Assembly: GCA_015232575.1 (NCBI GenBank)
Contig: JADFZL010000001.1
Location: 310,001-374,000 of the forward strand
Reading direction: 5' to 3'
DNA: 64,000 bases
DNA from: Candidatus Rifleibacteriota bacterium
GTDB taxonomy: Bacteria > Muiribacteriota > Ozemobacteria > Ozemobacterales > Ozemobacteraceae
Of this stretch, positions 17,844 to 27,311 are shown piece by piece; the stretch's first letter is position 1, and every line of letters begins with the position of its first letter. The position numbers and the translations under genes were made by a program. The notes beneath the pieces are model-generated. The model saw only the letters and a list, made by a program, of their open reading frames with translations. It was not told where the DNA came from and did not search any database.

Positions 17844-18752
17844 ATGATAGCAAATCTTTCACTTCTGACGGCTGTTCTGGCATTTTCTTCAATTGAGGTC
17901 ACCATCAGCCCAATTCGACACCAGATAGATCCACTCGCACTTACTTTCTGGAGGTTTGCGCTGGCTTCAATCTGCCTCCTTCCATTTGCATTCAGAAAAA
18001 AGGAATTGGACCGATTTCCCCGTGATTTCAAAAGCATTTTCCCGATAATTCTTCTTGGAATTCTAAACGTAGTGCTAAGTATGGGATTACATGCTGTATC
18101 CGTTGCGAACTGCCGCCCATCAACAGCTGCCGTGCTTATAGCTTCAAATCCGATGTTTACAAACATTTTTGCACTTTTAATACTCAGAGAAAAACTGAGT
18201 AAAGGAAGAATTGTCTCTATCATTCTCGGTTTAAGTGGCGTTTATCTGGTTACTTTTAAATCATTTCAGGGAATAGATACCCTTACCGGAATATTATCCG
18301 GGCTGGCTGCAGCCATAGGGTTTTCACTCTACACAGTGTTAACGAAAGAAAGTGTTCAGAAATTCGGAAGTCTGAACAACGCAATGATAGGCTTTTTAGC
18401 TGGCTGTGCGATTGATATTCCGATTCTGCATTTTGCGGGAATAAAAATAATGCCGATGCCGGAACTATGGCCCAGATTGATTTTTCTTGGTGTTGTTGTT
18501 TCAGGAATAGGCTATCTGGCTTTTTTTAAAGCACTATCACTGCTGTCGGCCGGTAAAACCAGTCTACTGTTTTTTCTCAAGCCACCAGTTTCAATTGGTC
18601 TGGCATGGCTGATACTTGGAGATAATCCAAACTTCTTTCAACTCTCAGGTGCATTTCTTATTATGACCGGAATAATCGCAGAAAAGAGATTGTCACCCTC
18701 ACCATCAATAAGCGTTAACTCTGGGGCTGACTGTCATCTCGAACGTATGTGA
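17844..18752 (+). CDS. EamA/DMT family membrane transporter
   Basis: Ten-segment drug/metabolite transporter type protein, 302 residues, with two EamA repeats: the first ends near LREKLSKGRIVSIILGLSGVYLV, the second near ILGDNPNFFQLSGAFLIMTGIIAEKR. Substrates in this family range from amino acids to nucleosides and cannot be predicted. There is no clear ribosome binding site ahead of ATG 17844. The last ten or so codons (ending CHLERM) run into a dispersed repeat at 18733, so the C-terminal tail is probably repeat-derived. Confidence 0.85.
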   Translation: MIANLSLLTAVLAFSSIEVTISPIRHQIDPLALTFWRFALASICLLPFAFRKKELDRFPRDFKSIFPIILLGILNVVLSMGLHAVSVANCRPSTAAVLIASNPMFTNIFALLILREKLSKGRIVSIILGLSGVYLVTFKSFQGIDTLTGILSGLAAAIGFSLYTVLTKESVQKFGSLNNAMIGFLAGCAIDIPILHFAGIKIMPMPELWPRLIFLGVVVSGIGYLAFFKALSLLSAGKTSLLFFLKPPVSIGLAWLILGDNPNFFQLSGAFLIMTGIIAEKRLSPSPSISVNSGADCHLERM

Positions 18753-18758
18753 GAGATC
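18733..18758 (+). repeat. Dispersed REP-like repeat, half copy overlapping a gene end
   Basis: GTCATCTCGAACG then TATGTGAGAGATC resembles the left arm of the element at 43788 (GTCATCTCGACCG), diverging afterwards. It overlaps the last codons of the EamA transporter. Confidence 0.6.
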
Positions 18759-18815
18759 AGTTATTTCATAGCTTCAGAGAGAATATGAATAACACTTCTG
18801 TAATAAAAAGCTGTC

Positions 18816-19628
18816 TTAAAAGTCTTCAGGTAAAAAAGACTTTTCTGTGGAGCCGTTTTCGTGCACACGAATTCTGCGTATTCTGGAACACTTGAAGTTT
18901 TCAGCAATCTCAACAAGAACGCCCTCCAGAACTCCCGGGCCATCTGAACATATAAATCGTTCAGAATAACCGTCAAGAAAGCGGTGAATAACTGAATTTG
19001 CCTTTACGCCAAGAATTCCATCCAGTGGACCAGTCATTCCAAGGTCACAGATCATTCCTGTTCCGCCTTTGAGAATGCGTTCATCGGAAGTCTGAACATG
19101 GGTATGAGTACCAGCTAAAAATGAAATTTTGCCATCCAGAAACATTGCCATTGCAATTTTCTCAGAGGTAGCTTCAGCGTGTAAATCAATAATAATTGGA
19201 TGTATTCCTATCCTGTCAACGAGGTTAGTAGCCCATCTGAACGGACAATCCCAGTGTTCCATGAAAACACGGCCGGCAAGATTTATTACTCCCAGGTGTG
19301 GCTTTTTATCATTTCGCAGAACAGTCCAGCCTTTTCCGGGAAAATCGTCTCCGCCGATATTATGTGGCCTGATAACTTTTGAAGAAGTTTCAAGCATTTC
19401 AGTCCAGTCTGGGCGTGCAAAGAAGTGGTTTCCGCCAGTTATCAGATCAACATCAGCCGCAAGAATTTCATCGCGGTGTTTGGGAGACAAACCTGTACCG
19501 CCAGTTGCGTTTTCACCATTTGCAATTACCCAGTCAAGCGAATATTTTTTACGCAAATCAGGAAGAAGAGTTTTCAGCATTCTTCTTCCTGTAGAGCCAA
19601 CAATATCGCCGATTAAAAGCAGACGCAT
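18816..19628 (-). CDS. ymdB: YmdB-family metallophosphoesterase
   Basis: Calcineurin-like phosphoesterase of the YmdB family, di-metal enzymes that in Bacillus hydrolyse cyclic nucleotides and work with RNase Y. The 270-residue sequence keeps the metal and catalytic motifs GDIVGSTGR, ANGENATGG, TGGNHFF, DLHAEATSEK, GTHTHVQTSDERIL and DLGMTGP. Family members usually have GNH followed by W/D; here GNHFFARPDW. It follows rny by 118 bases on the same strand, the classic ymdA-ymdB order, with a small GCGGCA/TGCCGC hairpin between them. Confidence 0.92.
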   Translation of the reverse strand: MRLLLIGDIVGSTGRRMLKTLLPDLRKKYSLDWVIANGENATGGTGLSPKHRDEILAADVDLITGGNHFFARPDWTEMLETSSKVIRPHNIGGDDFPGKGWTVLRNDKKPHLGVINLAGRVFMEHWDCPFRWATNLVDRIGIHPIIIDLHAEATSEKIAMAMFLDGKISFLAGTHTHVQTSDERILKGGTGMICDLGMTGPLDGILGVKANSVIHRFLDGYSERFICSDGPGVLEGVLVEIAENFKCSRIRRIRVHENGSTEKSFLPEDF

Positions 19629-19746
19629 CTCTATCAGTCCCGTATCATTTCAGAAATTCAGAGCACAAATAGCAGAGCGGCAATCCTGCCGCATATCTCT
19701 CAAACGACTGGAAGCCGCTTCTACTATTTATCAACACCGCAGCAAA

Positions 19747-21294
19747 TTACCTTGCTACTTCAACATTACGCACTTCACGGATCAGAACAACTTTTACCTG
19801 TCCGGGATATTCCATTTCATCTTCGATCTTTTTAACGATATCACGGCAGAGCTTTGGAGCAGTGGCATCACTTATCTGTTCAGGGCTGACGATAACACGA
19901 ACTTCGCGTCCGGCCTGAATGGCATAAGTAGACATTACACCCGGGAAACTCTTCGCAATTTTTTCAAGGTCTTCAAGTCTTTTGATATAAGCATCAAGAG
20001 ACTCTTTTCTGGCACCCCGACGTGATGCTGATATCGCGTCAGCCGCTGCAATCAAAACAGCTTCGACTGAATCAAAAGGTGTATCTTCGTGATGAGCTCC
20101 AATTGCATTTACAACCTTGGGCGATTCCTGATATTTTTTTGCATACTCAGCTCCAAGAACAGCATGATTAGCTTCATCGCTTTCAATAACTTTTCCGATA
20201 TCATGAAGAAGTCCTGCTCTTTTCGCAAGCTGAACATTTGCGCCTATTTCGGCCGCCATACTGCTTGCAAGAGTTGCAACTTCAATAGAATGCTGAAGTA
20301 CATTCTGTCCGTATGAAGTACGGAAATTCATTTTTCCGACAATTTCCACAAGTTCCGGATGAGTTGACTGTATCCCGAGCGAGAGCATCGCCTGCTCGCC
20401 TGCTTCCTTGATTCGGAGGTTGATTTCTTTTTTGGCTTTTTCGTGCATTTCTTCAATTTTCGCCGGATGAATTCTTCCATCAAGGGTAAGCATTTCCATA
20501 GTTGCTCTGGCTATTTCTCTCTTAATTGGATCAAATGCCGACAGAACAACTGCTTCAGGAGTATCATCTATGATAACATCAACGCCGGTAAGGTTTTCAA
20601 AAGCTCTGATATTTCTGCCTTCCCGACCGATTATTCTCCCCTTCATTTCTTCGCTTGGAAGCTCAACTACAGATACAATCGGATCAAACGAATGATCTGT
20701 GGCACATCTCTGAATTGCTGTTGCAAGTATTTCCCGTGATTTTTTCTCGGAAGATTCCTTCACTCTGTTTTCTGATTCTTTGATCTTCAAAGAAATTTCA
20801 TACTGAAGCTCTTCTTCTGTCCGCTTCATAATCTGAGCTTTTGCTTCATCTGCCGACAAACCGGCAATACGCTCAAGCTCCTTTTTCTGAGAATCAATAA
20901 TAGTATCAACCTGTTGTTTTTTCTTTTCTATCTGATCTTCGCGTTCTTTAAGTACATCCTGTTTTTTTTCAATCTGATCGGCCTTTGCATCGACCTTTTC
21001 GATTTTGGCAAGCAACTGAAGTTCGATTTTTTCAAGGTCATGCTTTTTCTTTTTTATTTCTTTTTCGCTGTTTTTCTTTATCTGAAGCTCTTTTTCTCTT
21101 ATCTCCCGAGCTTTTCTGGTTGCATGTTCCAGTTCTTCCTGTGCCTTCTTTTTTGCATTATCAAGAATTTCTTTTTCCTGATCTTTCGCTATAGATAAAA
21201 GGTCACTGCCGCTCTTTCTGTCACGATAACGCGTCAGAAAAAAACCGGCCAGACCGCCCAATATTGCCGCGACTGCTATATATAGATACCACAT
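19747..21294 (-). CDS. rny: Ribonuclease Y
   Basis: Membrane-anchored endoribonuclease that starts mRNA decay. Domains in order: membrane helix (YLYIAVAAILGGLAGFFL), a very charged coiled coil of about 150 residues, KH domain with IIGREGRNIRAFENLTGVD, HD domain with LQHSIEVATLASSMA and AGLLHDIGKV, and the usual C-terminal HPGQV-type region ending YPGQVKVVLIREVRNVEVA. ATG 21294 gives 515 residues and puts the anchor at the N-terminus, as in known RNase Y. An in-frame ATG at 21354 with GAGGGG three bases ahead would add 20 basic residues and cannot be excluded. Confidence 0.94.
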   Translation of the reverse strand: MWYLYIAVAAILGGLAGFFLTRYRDRKSGSDLLSIAKDQEKEILDNAKKKAQEELEHATRKAREIREKELQIKKNSEKEIKKKKHDLEKIELQLLAKIEKVDAKADQIEKKQDVLKEREDQIEKKKQQVDTIIDSQKKELERIAGLSADEAKAQIMKRTEEELQYEISLKIKESENRVKESSEKKSREILATAIQRCATDHSFDPIVSVVELPSEEMKGRIIGREGRNIRAFENLTGVDVIIDDTPEAVVLSAFDPIKREIARATMEMLTLDGRIHPAKIEEMHEKAKKEINLRIKEAGEQAMLSLGIQSTHPELVEIVGKMNFRTSYGQNVLQHSIEVATLASSMAAEIGANVQLAKRAGLLHDIGKVIESDEANHAVLGAEYAKKYQESPKVVNAIGAHHEDTPFDSVEAVLIAAADAISASRRGARKESLDAYIKRLEDLEKIAKSFPGVMSTYAIQAGREVRVIVSPEQISDATAPKLCRDIVKKIEDEMEYPGQVKVVLIREVRNVEVAR

Positions 21295-21450
21295 GGCGGG
21301 TCTTATTAAACCTCCTGACTTTCTAAAAATATTGAATCTGGTGAATTTATTCATCAGCCCCTCATACTCTATAAAAATTGCTGTAAATCATTGTCTCATT
21401 TTTCATTTTATTATCAGATCGCAGATGAGCAGGTATTTTTCTCTCAAAAT

Positions 21451-21500
21451 CATTTCGGGCAGCGGGGAAATAGCCTGAATAGCCCCGCCTCCCGAATGAT
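21451..21500 (-). terminator. Hairpin terminator after the SurA-like gene
   Basis: CATTTCGGG...GGGG and CCCC...CCCGAATG can form a long interrupted stem, 26 bases downstream of the stop of the peptidyl-prolyl isomerase gene. On the minus strand a weak TTTTG run follows, so it is a fair candidate for the end of that unit. Confidence 0.5.
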
Positions 21501-21525
21501 ACATCTATATTCTGTTAGAAAGTCA

Positions 21526-23154
21526 CTATTTGTCAGAGAAATCTGATACAGTATAAACTTTCTTGAGTTCTGAAAGATACTGGTCAAATGCTGCTTTTTG
21601 CTTTTCCGGAAGAAGCTTTGAGCGAATTTTATCTTTTACTTCATCAAGTGCAGCAGTACCAGACGCTTTTCTCTCTTCGACCTTGATAAGGTGATATCCG
21701 AACTTTGTCTTAATCGGTCCGACAACTTTTCCAATTTCAGCTGTTTGAGCAACTGAGTCAAATTCAGGAACCATCTGTCCTGGAGCAAAAAATCCAAGGT
21801 CCCCACCCTCTTTTGATGACGGGCATTTTGAATTTGCTTTTGCAAGTTCTTCAAAAGATTCTTTTGAAGCCTTTTCAGCAAGTTCCTTAGCTTTCGCTTC
21901 CTCATCAACAAGGATGTGGCGTGCTCTTGTCTGGGCTGGGCGAGCAAAAGAGGTCAGATTTTTTGAATAAAAATCTTTAATTTCATCTTCACTCAGCTTT
22001 ACTGCATTTCCAATTTTTTCATCGAGAAGCATTCTGATTCCGATTCTTTTCTTGGCATCATTTTCAGAATCAGGAAATTCTTTTCTCAATTCATCACTGT
22101 GCTTTTCAACGTATGCTTTAACTACTTCACGGGTAGAAAACTGGCGCATGAAATCATCAATAAGCTGCGCTCTGAACATCGGTGGAACTCTTTCAAGTTC
22201 TGCAGCAAGTTCATTTACTTTGTATGTTTTGCTTCCAACTGTGAAAAGTGATTTTTCAAGTTCTTCCGGAGTAATTACTTCTTTTTTCAGAATTTCAACT
22301 GATTTTTCTTCAAGTTTAAATTCAACTTCTTTTTTCAGTTCATCCATTACTTTATTCTGAAGCCCTTCAGAAAGAATTTTCTTGATTTCATCGGTTACTT
22401 CAGCAATTGGACGGATCTGTGAAGGATTTTTCTCGGTGTATTTGATAAAAAGTTTCTTGCCTTCTTCGAGGTCGATAGGCTTGGAAACTTCATCTTTATT
22501 CAAAGTGGCAAGTGACTTCGCTGCAGCTTCAGGAAGTTCAGAAGCGCTTACAAAGCTTCTATCTCCGCCATTCACGCCAAACGGATCAGAAGAAAACTTC
22601 TTTGCAACTTCGAGAAAAGTTTTTCCTTCTTTCAAAGCATCTGCGATTTTTACCGAATCAGTAGCATCGTTAGCAGTGATCTGAAATAAGTGATATTTTT
22701 CAGGTTCAGAAAAATCTTTTTCATTCTTTTTATAATATTCTGCAATATCAGCTTCTGGAACTTTTGCACCTTCCATCTTTTTCATGAGAAAGCGCTGAGA
22801 AATGATATTAGTTGTAAGTTCCTGGACTGACTGTTTTTTGTCTTCTCCGTTTGCCAAACCGGTTTTTTCAGCTTCTTTTTCAAGAAGAGTGACATCAATC
22901 CACTGTTTGATAAAATGTTTTCTTCCCTCAGGAGTAGAAAACTGAGCCTTTTCAGCCGGTCCCATGCCTTCGATTTCACGATCAAGTATTTCTTTTGTCA
23001 ACTTTGTATCGCCTACCGAGGCAAGTACTTCCTGTGTGTCTGTTGCTTTCGATGTTTTTGAATCAGCATTCTGTGCAGAAAGGACTGTGCCTATCGAAAG
23101 TAAAATTCCAACAAAGAAAAAATAAGCGCCACAGCGCTTTATAATTGCGAACAT
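21526..23154 (-). CDS. SurA/PpiC-type periplasmic peptidyl-prolyl isomerase
   Basis: Periplasmic folding chaperone of 542 residues. A signal peptide (FFFVGILLSIGTVLSAQ) is followed by a SurA-type N-terminal chaperone segment (IKQWIDVTLLEKEAEKTGL), a degenerate parvulin domain (about residues 150-250), a second chaperone-like helical region, and a well conserved parvulin domain near the C-terminus (QTRARHILVDEEAKA, SSKEGGDLGFFAPGQMVPEF, TKFGYHLIKVEE). The start has GGAGG four bases upstream. The duplication of the chaperone-plus-parvulin unit is unusual: the second half looks like a second SurA/PrsA module. Probably transcribed alone. Confidence 0.88.
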   Translation of the reverse strand: MFAIIKRCGAYFFFVGILLSIGTVLSAQNADSKTSKATDTQEVLASVGDTKLTKEILDREIEGMGPAEKAQFSTPEGRKHFIKQWIDVTLLEKEAEKTGLANGEDKKQSVQELTTNIISQRFLMKKMEGAKVPEADIAEYYKKNEKDFSEPEKYHLFQITANDATDSVKIADALKEGKTFLEVAKKFSSDPFGVNGGDRSFVSASELPEAAAKSLATLNKDEVSKPIDLEEGKKLFIKYTEKNPSQIRPIAEVTDEIKKILSEGLQNKVMDELKKEVEFKLEEKSVEILKKEVITPEELEKSLFTVGSKTYKVNELAAELERVPPMFRAQLIDDFMRQFSTREVVKAYVEKHSDELRKEFPDSENDAKKRIGIRMLLDEKIGNAVKLSEDEIKDFYSKNLTSFARPAQTRARHILVDEEAKAKELAEKASKESFEELAKANSKCPSSKEGGDLGFFAPGQMVPEFDSVAQTAEIGKVVGPIKTKFGYHLIKVEERKASGTAALDEVKDKIRSKLLPEKQKAAFDQYLSELKKVYTVSDFSDK

Positions 23155-23190
23155 ATCGCCTCCAGAAATTTGGATTAATTTAACCGTAAA

Positions 23191-23219
23191 AATATATCAT
23201 CCTTTTCAAACAAATGCAA
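23191..23219 (-). promoter_or_regulatory. Probable sigma-70 type promoter of the SurA-like gene
   Basis: On the minus strand TTGCAT (23219-23214) and TATATT (23196-23191) are spaced by 17 bases, about 37 bases before the start codon. The -10 hexamer is one base off consensus. Confidence 0.5.
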
Positions 23220-23291
23220 TTTAAAACAATCCAATAAATAGCAACTTTTTTATATTTAGTTTTTGCTGATAATTATGCGCTAAAAGTCAAA

Positions 23292-23322
23292 ACGCAACAG
23301 AGGAAAAACACCTCTGCTGCGT
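23292..23322 (-). terminator. Intrinsic terminator of pilC
   Basis: ACGCAGCAGAGG and CCTCTGTTGCGT (minus strand) pair over 12 bases with one G-T pair around a seven-base loop, followed by TTTTGACTTTT. It begins 21 bases after the pilC stop. Confidence 0.8.
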
Positions 23323-23343
23323 CTATTAAACGTAGTGTAAATT

Positions 23344-24552
23344 CTATTCGGCGCTCTGAACCAGCTTGAGCATGGGCATGAAAACGGCAAGAACGATTCC
23401 ACCGATGACAACACCCATAAACACGATAACGATCGGTTCGATAACTGATGTCAAACCCTTAACTGCGTTGTCAACCTCGGTATCATAAAAATCTGCGATC
23501 TTGGATAACATCTTGTCGAGTTCTCCGGTTTCCTCACCGACTGCGATCATCTGAACAACCATTGGCGGGAAAACGTTTGAGTTTTTCAGCGGCTCAGCGA
23601 TTGATTCACCTTCACGGATTGATACACGAGTTTTATCAACTGCTTCAGCAATAACAACGTTACCTGCTGTCTGCGCCGTAACTTCAAGTGCCTGAAGAAT
23701 CGGAACACCAGAAGCAATAAGCGTTCCCAGAGTTCGTGTAAATTTAGCAACAGCAACTTTTCTCATCATCATTCCAATTGCAGGCATTTTCAGAATGTTA
23801 GTGTCGAAAATTCTTGCACCTGCTTTTGTTCTGAAGAAGTTTATAATCAAAAATGGAATACCGGCAATCAACGGCAGAATAATAAACCACCAGCTCTGCA
23901 TGAAGTCTGAAGTGGCAAGAAGAAGCTGCGTTGGCAGAGGAAGATCGACTTTCATACCCATGAATATTTCTTTGAACTGAGGCAAAACGAACATGATAAG
24001 AGCAACAACAACGAGAAATGCGATTGAGAAGACGACGACCGGATAAGTCAACGCACCTTTGACCTTTGAACGAAGATTCTCTGAGCTTTCAAGATAATCA
24101 GCAAGTCTGTTAAGAATCTGGTCAAGAATACCACCGACTTCGCCGGCTTTCACAAGACTGCAGAACAAATCTGAAAATACTTTCGGATGTTTTTCAAGAG
24201 ATTTAGAAAAAGTCGCTCCACCTTCAACATCTGTCCTGATCTGCGTAATGATTTTTCTGAACGTCGGATTCTCTGACTGCTGCTGAAGAATCGTCAAACA
24301 TCTTACCAGAGGAACACCAGAACCGATCATTGTTGAAAACTGTCTGGCGAAGATACAGACCTCCTGTGAGCTGACACCTCTTTCAAAGAGGCTCATCCCG
24401 CCGCCACCGCCACCCTTTTTCTCGACAATATTTGTTACAAAATAGTTTTTTTCACGTAGTTTGGCAATACAGACTTCTTTGCTTTCGGCTTCCATTTCAG
24501 CCGTAACAATTTTACCATCCCAGTTTCGCGCTTTATATTGAAAATTCGGCAT
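23344..24552 (-). CDS. pilC: Type IV pilus/type II secretion inner-membrane platform protein PilC/GspF
   Basis: Polytopic inner-membrane platform of the type IV pilus (or type II secretion) machine, coupling the motor ATPase to pilin assembly. The N-terminal soluble region MPNFQYKARNWDGK is followed by two T2SSF repeats: FARQFSTMIGSGVPLVRCLTIL with KAGEVGGILDQILNRLADYLE, and FTRTLGTLIASGVPILQALEV with GEETGELDKMLSKIADFYDTEV. Three membrane segments are visible. ATG 24552 is chosen over the upstream ATG because AGGAGG lies six bases before it (402 residues, family-typical). It stands alone here; prepilin genes are 20 kb away at 43.9-47.4 kb. Confidence 0.92.
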   Translation of the reverse strand: MPNFQYKARNWDGKIVTAEMEAESKEVCIAKLREKNYFVTNIVEKKGGGGGGMSLFERGVSSQEVCIFARQFSTMIGSGVPLVRCLTILQQQSENPTFRKIITQIRTDVEGGATFSKSLEKHPKVFSDLFCSLVKAGEVGGILDQILNRLADYLESSENLRSKVKGALTYPVVVFSIAFLVVVALIMFVLPQFKEIFMGMKVDLPLPTQLLLATSDFMQSWWFIILPLIAGIPFLIINFFRTKAGARIFDTNILKMPAIGMMMRKVAVAKFTRTLGTLIASGVPILQALEVTAQTAGNVVIAEAVDKTRVSIREGESIAEPLKNSNVFPPMVVQMIAVGEETGELDKMLSKIADFYDTEVDNAVKGLTSVIEPIVIVFMGVVIGGIVLAVFMPMLKLVQSAE

Positions 24553-24563
24553 ATCTGCCCTCC

Positions 24564-24581
24564 TTAACACTTAAGTGTTAA
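24564..24581. promoter_or_regulatory. Perfect 18-bp palindrome upstream of pilC
   Basis: TTAACACTTAAGTGTTAA is perfectly self-complementary and sits 12-29 bases before the pilC start, just upstream of its ribosome binding site. It could be an operator or an mRNA hairpin; which regulator would bind is unknown. Confidence 0.45.
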
Positions 24582-24727
24582 TTAACAAAAAATATGATGC
24601 TCAATACTACTATCGTATCAATAACATTATAGCATTATCTATGCCACAGAAAAAATCATTTTTCTGGAAATTATTTTTCCGATCAACTGCTGATTCCCGT
24701 GTTCTAAGCTTGACCTGTTGCTTTTTT

Positions 24728-24753
24728 AGTGTGCGAAAATCCGCACACTTTTT
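24728..24753 (+). terminator. Orphan terminator-like hairpin between pilC and topB
   Basis: AGTGTGCG (24728-24735) pairs with CGCACACT (24742-24749) around a six-base loop and is followed by a T run. No plus-strand gene ends here, so it may end a short untranslated RNA or serve as a barrier ahead of topB. Confidence 0.55.
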
Positions 24754-24900
24754 AGAGAGAGCGCATGCGACCTTTCAAGCGGTTGAATCAAAAATGACTA
24801 TTAAACGATCTTCCGGCCAGAACTTAAAATTTATCTTGATAAAAAACACTTTTTTCTATATTTATTATAATGTTAAAAAATCTAATATCAAGCAGGGATA

Positions 24901-27162
24901 ATGAAAAGACTGATCTTTGCCGAAAAGCCATCTGTTGGACGTGAAATAGCAAGAATACTCAATGCCGGGCAACGCGGCGACGGCTACTTTGAAGGACCGG
25001 ACGATATCGTCACCTGGGGCGTTGGCCATCTTATTACCATTGCAGAACCAGGCATTCAGAACCCTCAATGGAAAGCGTGGTCTATTTCCAATCTTCCGAT
25101 GATTCCACAGAATTGGCTTCTTGTAGTAATTCCCCAGAGTCAGAAACAATTCGAAACCGTTAAGCAGCTCATGAATCGAAAAGACATCAAAATTGTAATT
25201 AATGCTGCCGACGCCGGAAGAGAAGGCGAACTAATATTCAGATACGTTTACATGCATGCAGAATGCAAAAAACCTGTTCAAAGGCTTTGGATTTCGAGCA
25301 TGACCGATGAAGCCATAAAAGAAGGTCTGACAAAGCTCAGAGAAAGCACTGAATTCGACAACCTCGGAGCGGCTGCGGAATCAAGAAGCAGAGCTGATTG
25401 GCTAATCGGAATGAATTTCACCAGAGCCTATACAAAGAAATTCAACGTCATGCTCACCGTCGGAAGAGTTCAGACTCCGACTCTTGGGTTGATAGTATCC
25501 AGACAGGCAGAAATAGACAACTTCAAACCTTCTGACTACTGGGAAATTCAACTCGATTTTGGCGATTTCAAAGCACTTTGGAACAATCCAGATGATAAAG
25601 AAAACCCGACAAAAATTTCTGAACATGCAAAAGCCCTGGAAATATTCAATCGTATTTCAGGCAAGCCCTGCATCGTAAGTTCGCTTTCCCGAACCAAGAA
25701 AAAACAGCCACCTCCAATGCTCTATGACCTTACAACCCTTCAACGGGAAGCAAATTCCAAGTTCGGTTTCTCAGCCGCAAAAACTCTTCAAATTGCTCAG
25801 ACACTTTATGAAAGCAAAAAGGTAATTACCTATCCGAGAACTGACAGCAGGTATCTTACTGATGATGTGCATCCAACTTTAAACTCAAGATTTAAAGCTC
25901 TTCCACAAGCATACAGCAGCTTCCTTGAGCCAATACTTGGAAAACCTCTGTCAAAAACAAAGAGAATTTTTGATAAATCAAAAGTTCAGGATCATCACGC
26001 AATTATACCGACTGAACAGAAAGTAAAAAGTTCGACAATATTCAGCGATGACGAAAATAAAGTATATGATCTCATTGTTCGACGCTTTATTTCAGTGTTT
26101 TATCCGGATATGGAATATATGGCAACAGTTCTCCTTCTCGACTGCGAAAACGAACAGTTTAAAGCCACAGGAAGAATCATCACCAAAGCTGGCTGGAAAG
26201 CAGTCTATTCAAATACTGTCCTCACACCTGATGAAGACGATGATGAAAAAGTTTCCACGATTCCTGATTTGAAAAAAGGGGAAGCAATTACCCCTGAAAA
26301 GTCTGAAATCCTTACAAAACAGACCAGACCTCCAGCGTATTACACGGAAGCGTCCCTTTTGCAGGCGATGGAAACAGCCGGACGTCTCATCAAAGATGAA
26401 GAACTCAGACAGGCAATGAAAGATTCCGGACTCGGAACTCCAGCCACAAGAGCAGAAATTATCGAAAAACTTATCCGGGTCGAATATATCATCCGTGAAA
26501 AAAAGAAACTCCTCGCAACTGAAAAAGGAAAAAAACTCATAAATCTTATTGATCCGAAGCTGAAAAGCCCAAATCTTACCGGCGACTGGGAAAAACGCCT
26601 TGCAATGATTTCCAGAGGTCAGGACAACTCAGAAAGCTTTATGAAAGACATTGCATCTTATACACAAGAGCTTGTAAGAACAATAAAAGCAAGTTCCTTT
26701 TCACAGGTGGTATTTGATAAACCTTCTTCAGAAAACAAATATTCCAGTCCAGCAAAAAAGAATGTCCCTGAAGAAGCAGCTTCAAAGAATGAAAAAAACC
26801 GGTCTTCTGAAAAACCTGAAACTTCAGTAAAAGAAAATTCAACAAAACAAACAAGTAAAAAAAGCACTCAGAAATCAGCCTCAGCAGAAACTATTACACG
26901 TGAGCCCCTTGGAAAATGCCCACTCTGCGGGAAAGGTGAAATAATAGAAGGAAAAGGCGCATTCGGATGTAACAGATTTCTTGAAGGATGCAAATTCATT
27001 CTTATTTCCAAACTTTTCAAGGGAAAAAAAATTACAAAAACCATGGTCAAACAAATTCTTACAGGAAAACCTTCAAGAATAATAAAAGGCTTTTCTGATG
27101 AAAAAGGACAAAGTTTTGATGGAAAAATTGTCCTTGTCAAAACGAACATTGAAATAGTCTAG
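24901..27162 (+). CDS. topB: DNA topoisomerase III
   Basis: Type IA topoisomerase that decatenates DNA. The 753-residue protein opens with the TOPRIM domain (RLIFAEKPSVGREIA; acidic triad region INAADAGREGELIFR), followed by SSMTDEAIKEGL, the gate domain with FSAAKTLQIAQTLYE, the active-site tyrosine motif VITYPRTDSRYL, and VQDHHAIIPT and LGTPATRAEII. The C-terminal part has a low-complexity Lys/Ser/Glu linker and a single cysteine cluster (CPLCGKGEIIEG, FGCNRFLEGCKF). Length and motifs are normal for TopB with a zinc-finger tail. It has no close upstream gene on its strand. Confidence 0.95.
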   Translation: MKRLIFAEKPSVGREIARILNAGQRGDGYFEGPDDIVTWGVGHLITIAEPGIQNPQWKAWSISNLPMIPQNWLLVVIPQSQKQFETVKQLMNRKDIKIVINAADAGREGELIFRYVYMHAECKKPVQRLWISSMTDEAIKEGLTKLRESTEFDNLGAAAESRSRADWLIGMNFTRAYTKKFNVMLTVGRVQTPTLGLIVSRQAEIDNFKPSDYWEIQLDFGDFKALWNNPDDKENPTKISEHAKALEIFNRISGKPCIVSSLSRTKKKQPPPMLYDLTTLQREANSKFGFSAAKTLQIAQTLYESKKVITYPRTDSRYLTDDVHPTLNSRFKALPQAYSSFLEPILGKPLSKTKRIFDKSKVQDHHAIIPTEQKVKSSTIFSDDENKVYDLIVRRFISVFYPDMEYMATVLLLDCENEQFKATGRIITKAGWKAVYSNTVLTPDEDDDEKVSTIPDLKKGEAITPEKSEILTKQTRPPAYYTEASLLQAMETAGRLIKDEELRQAMKDSGLGTPATRAEIIEKLIRVEYIIREKKKLLATEKGKKLINLIDPKLKSPNLTGDWEKRLAMISRGQDNSESFMKDIASYTQELVRTIKASSFSQVVFDKPSSENKYSSPAKKNVPEEAASKNEKNRSSEKPETSVKENSTKQTSKKSTQKSASAETITREPLGKCPLCGKGEIIEGKGAFGCNRFLEGCKFILISKLFKGKKITKTMVKQILTGKPSRIIKGFSDEKGQSFDGKIVLVKTNIEIV

Positions 27163-27168
27163 ATTTTT

Positions 27169-27206
27169 AACCACGGAAAAACACGGAATGCACTGAAGAA
27201 CACGGA
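27169..27206 (+). repeat. CACGGA-type dispersed repeat (single copy)
   Basis: AACCACGGAAAAACACGGAA begins the copy, followed by a degenerate CACTGA and another CACGGA. The arrangement is the same as the terminal repeat of the element at 48694-49280. It lies 7 bases after the topB stop. Confidence 0.7.
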
Positions 27207-27311
27207 TTTTTACTTTGAAGAATATTTGAGTATTTACACAGTTAACAGGCTCGCACGACCTAAAGAAATTGGCTTATTTTTGAAAAAACTAAACAATTAA
27301 GGAATAATGAA

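Noticed and set aside
24575..24901. Plus-strand open frame between pilC and topB
   Set aside because: It lacks a ribosome binding site, shows no protein-like composition and crosses the palindrome and the terminator-like hairpin.
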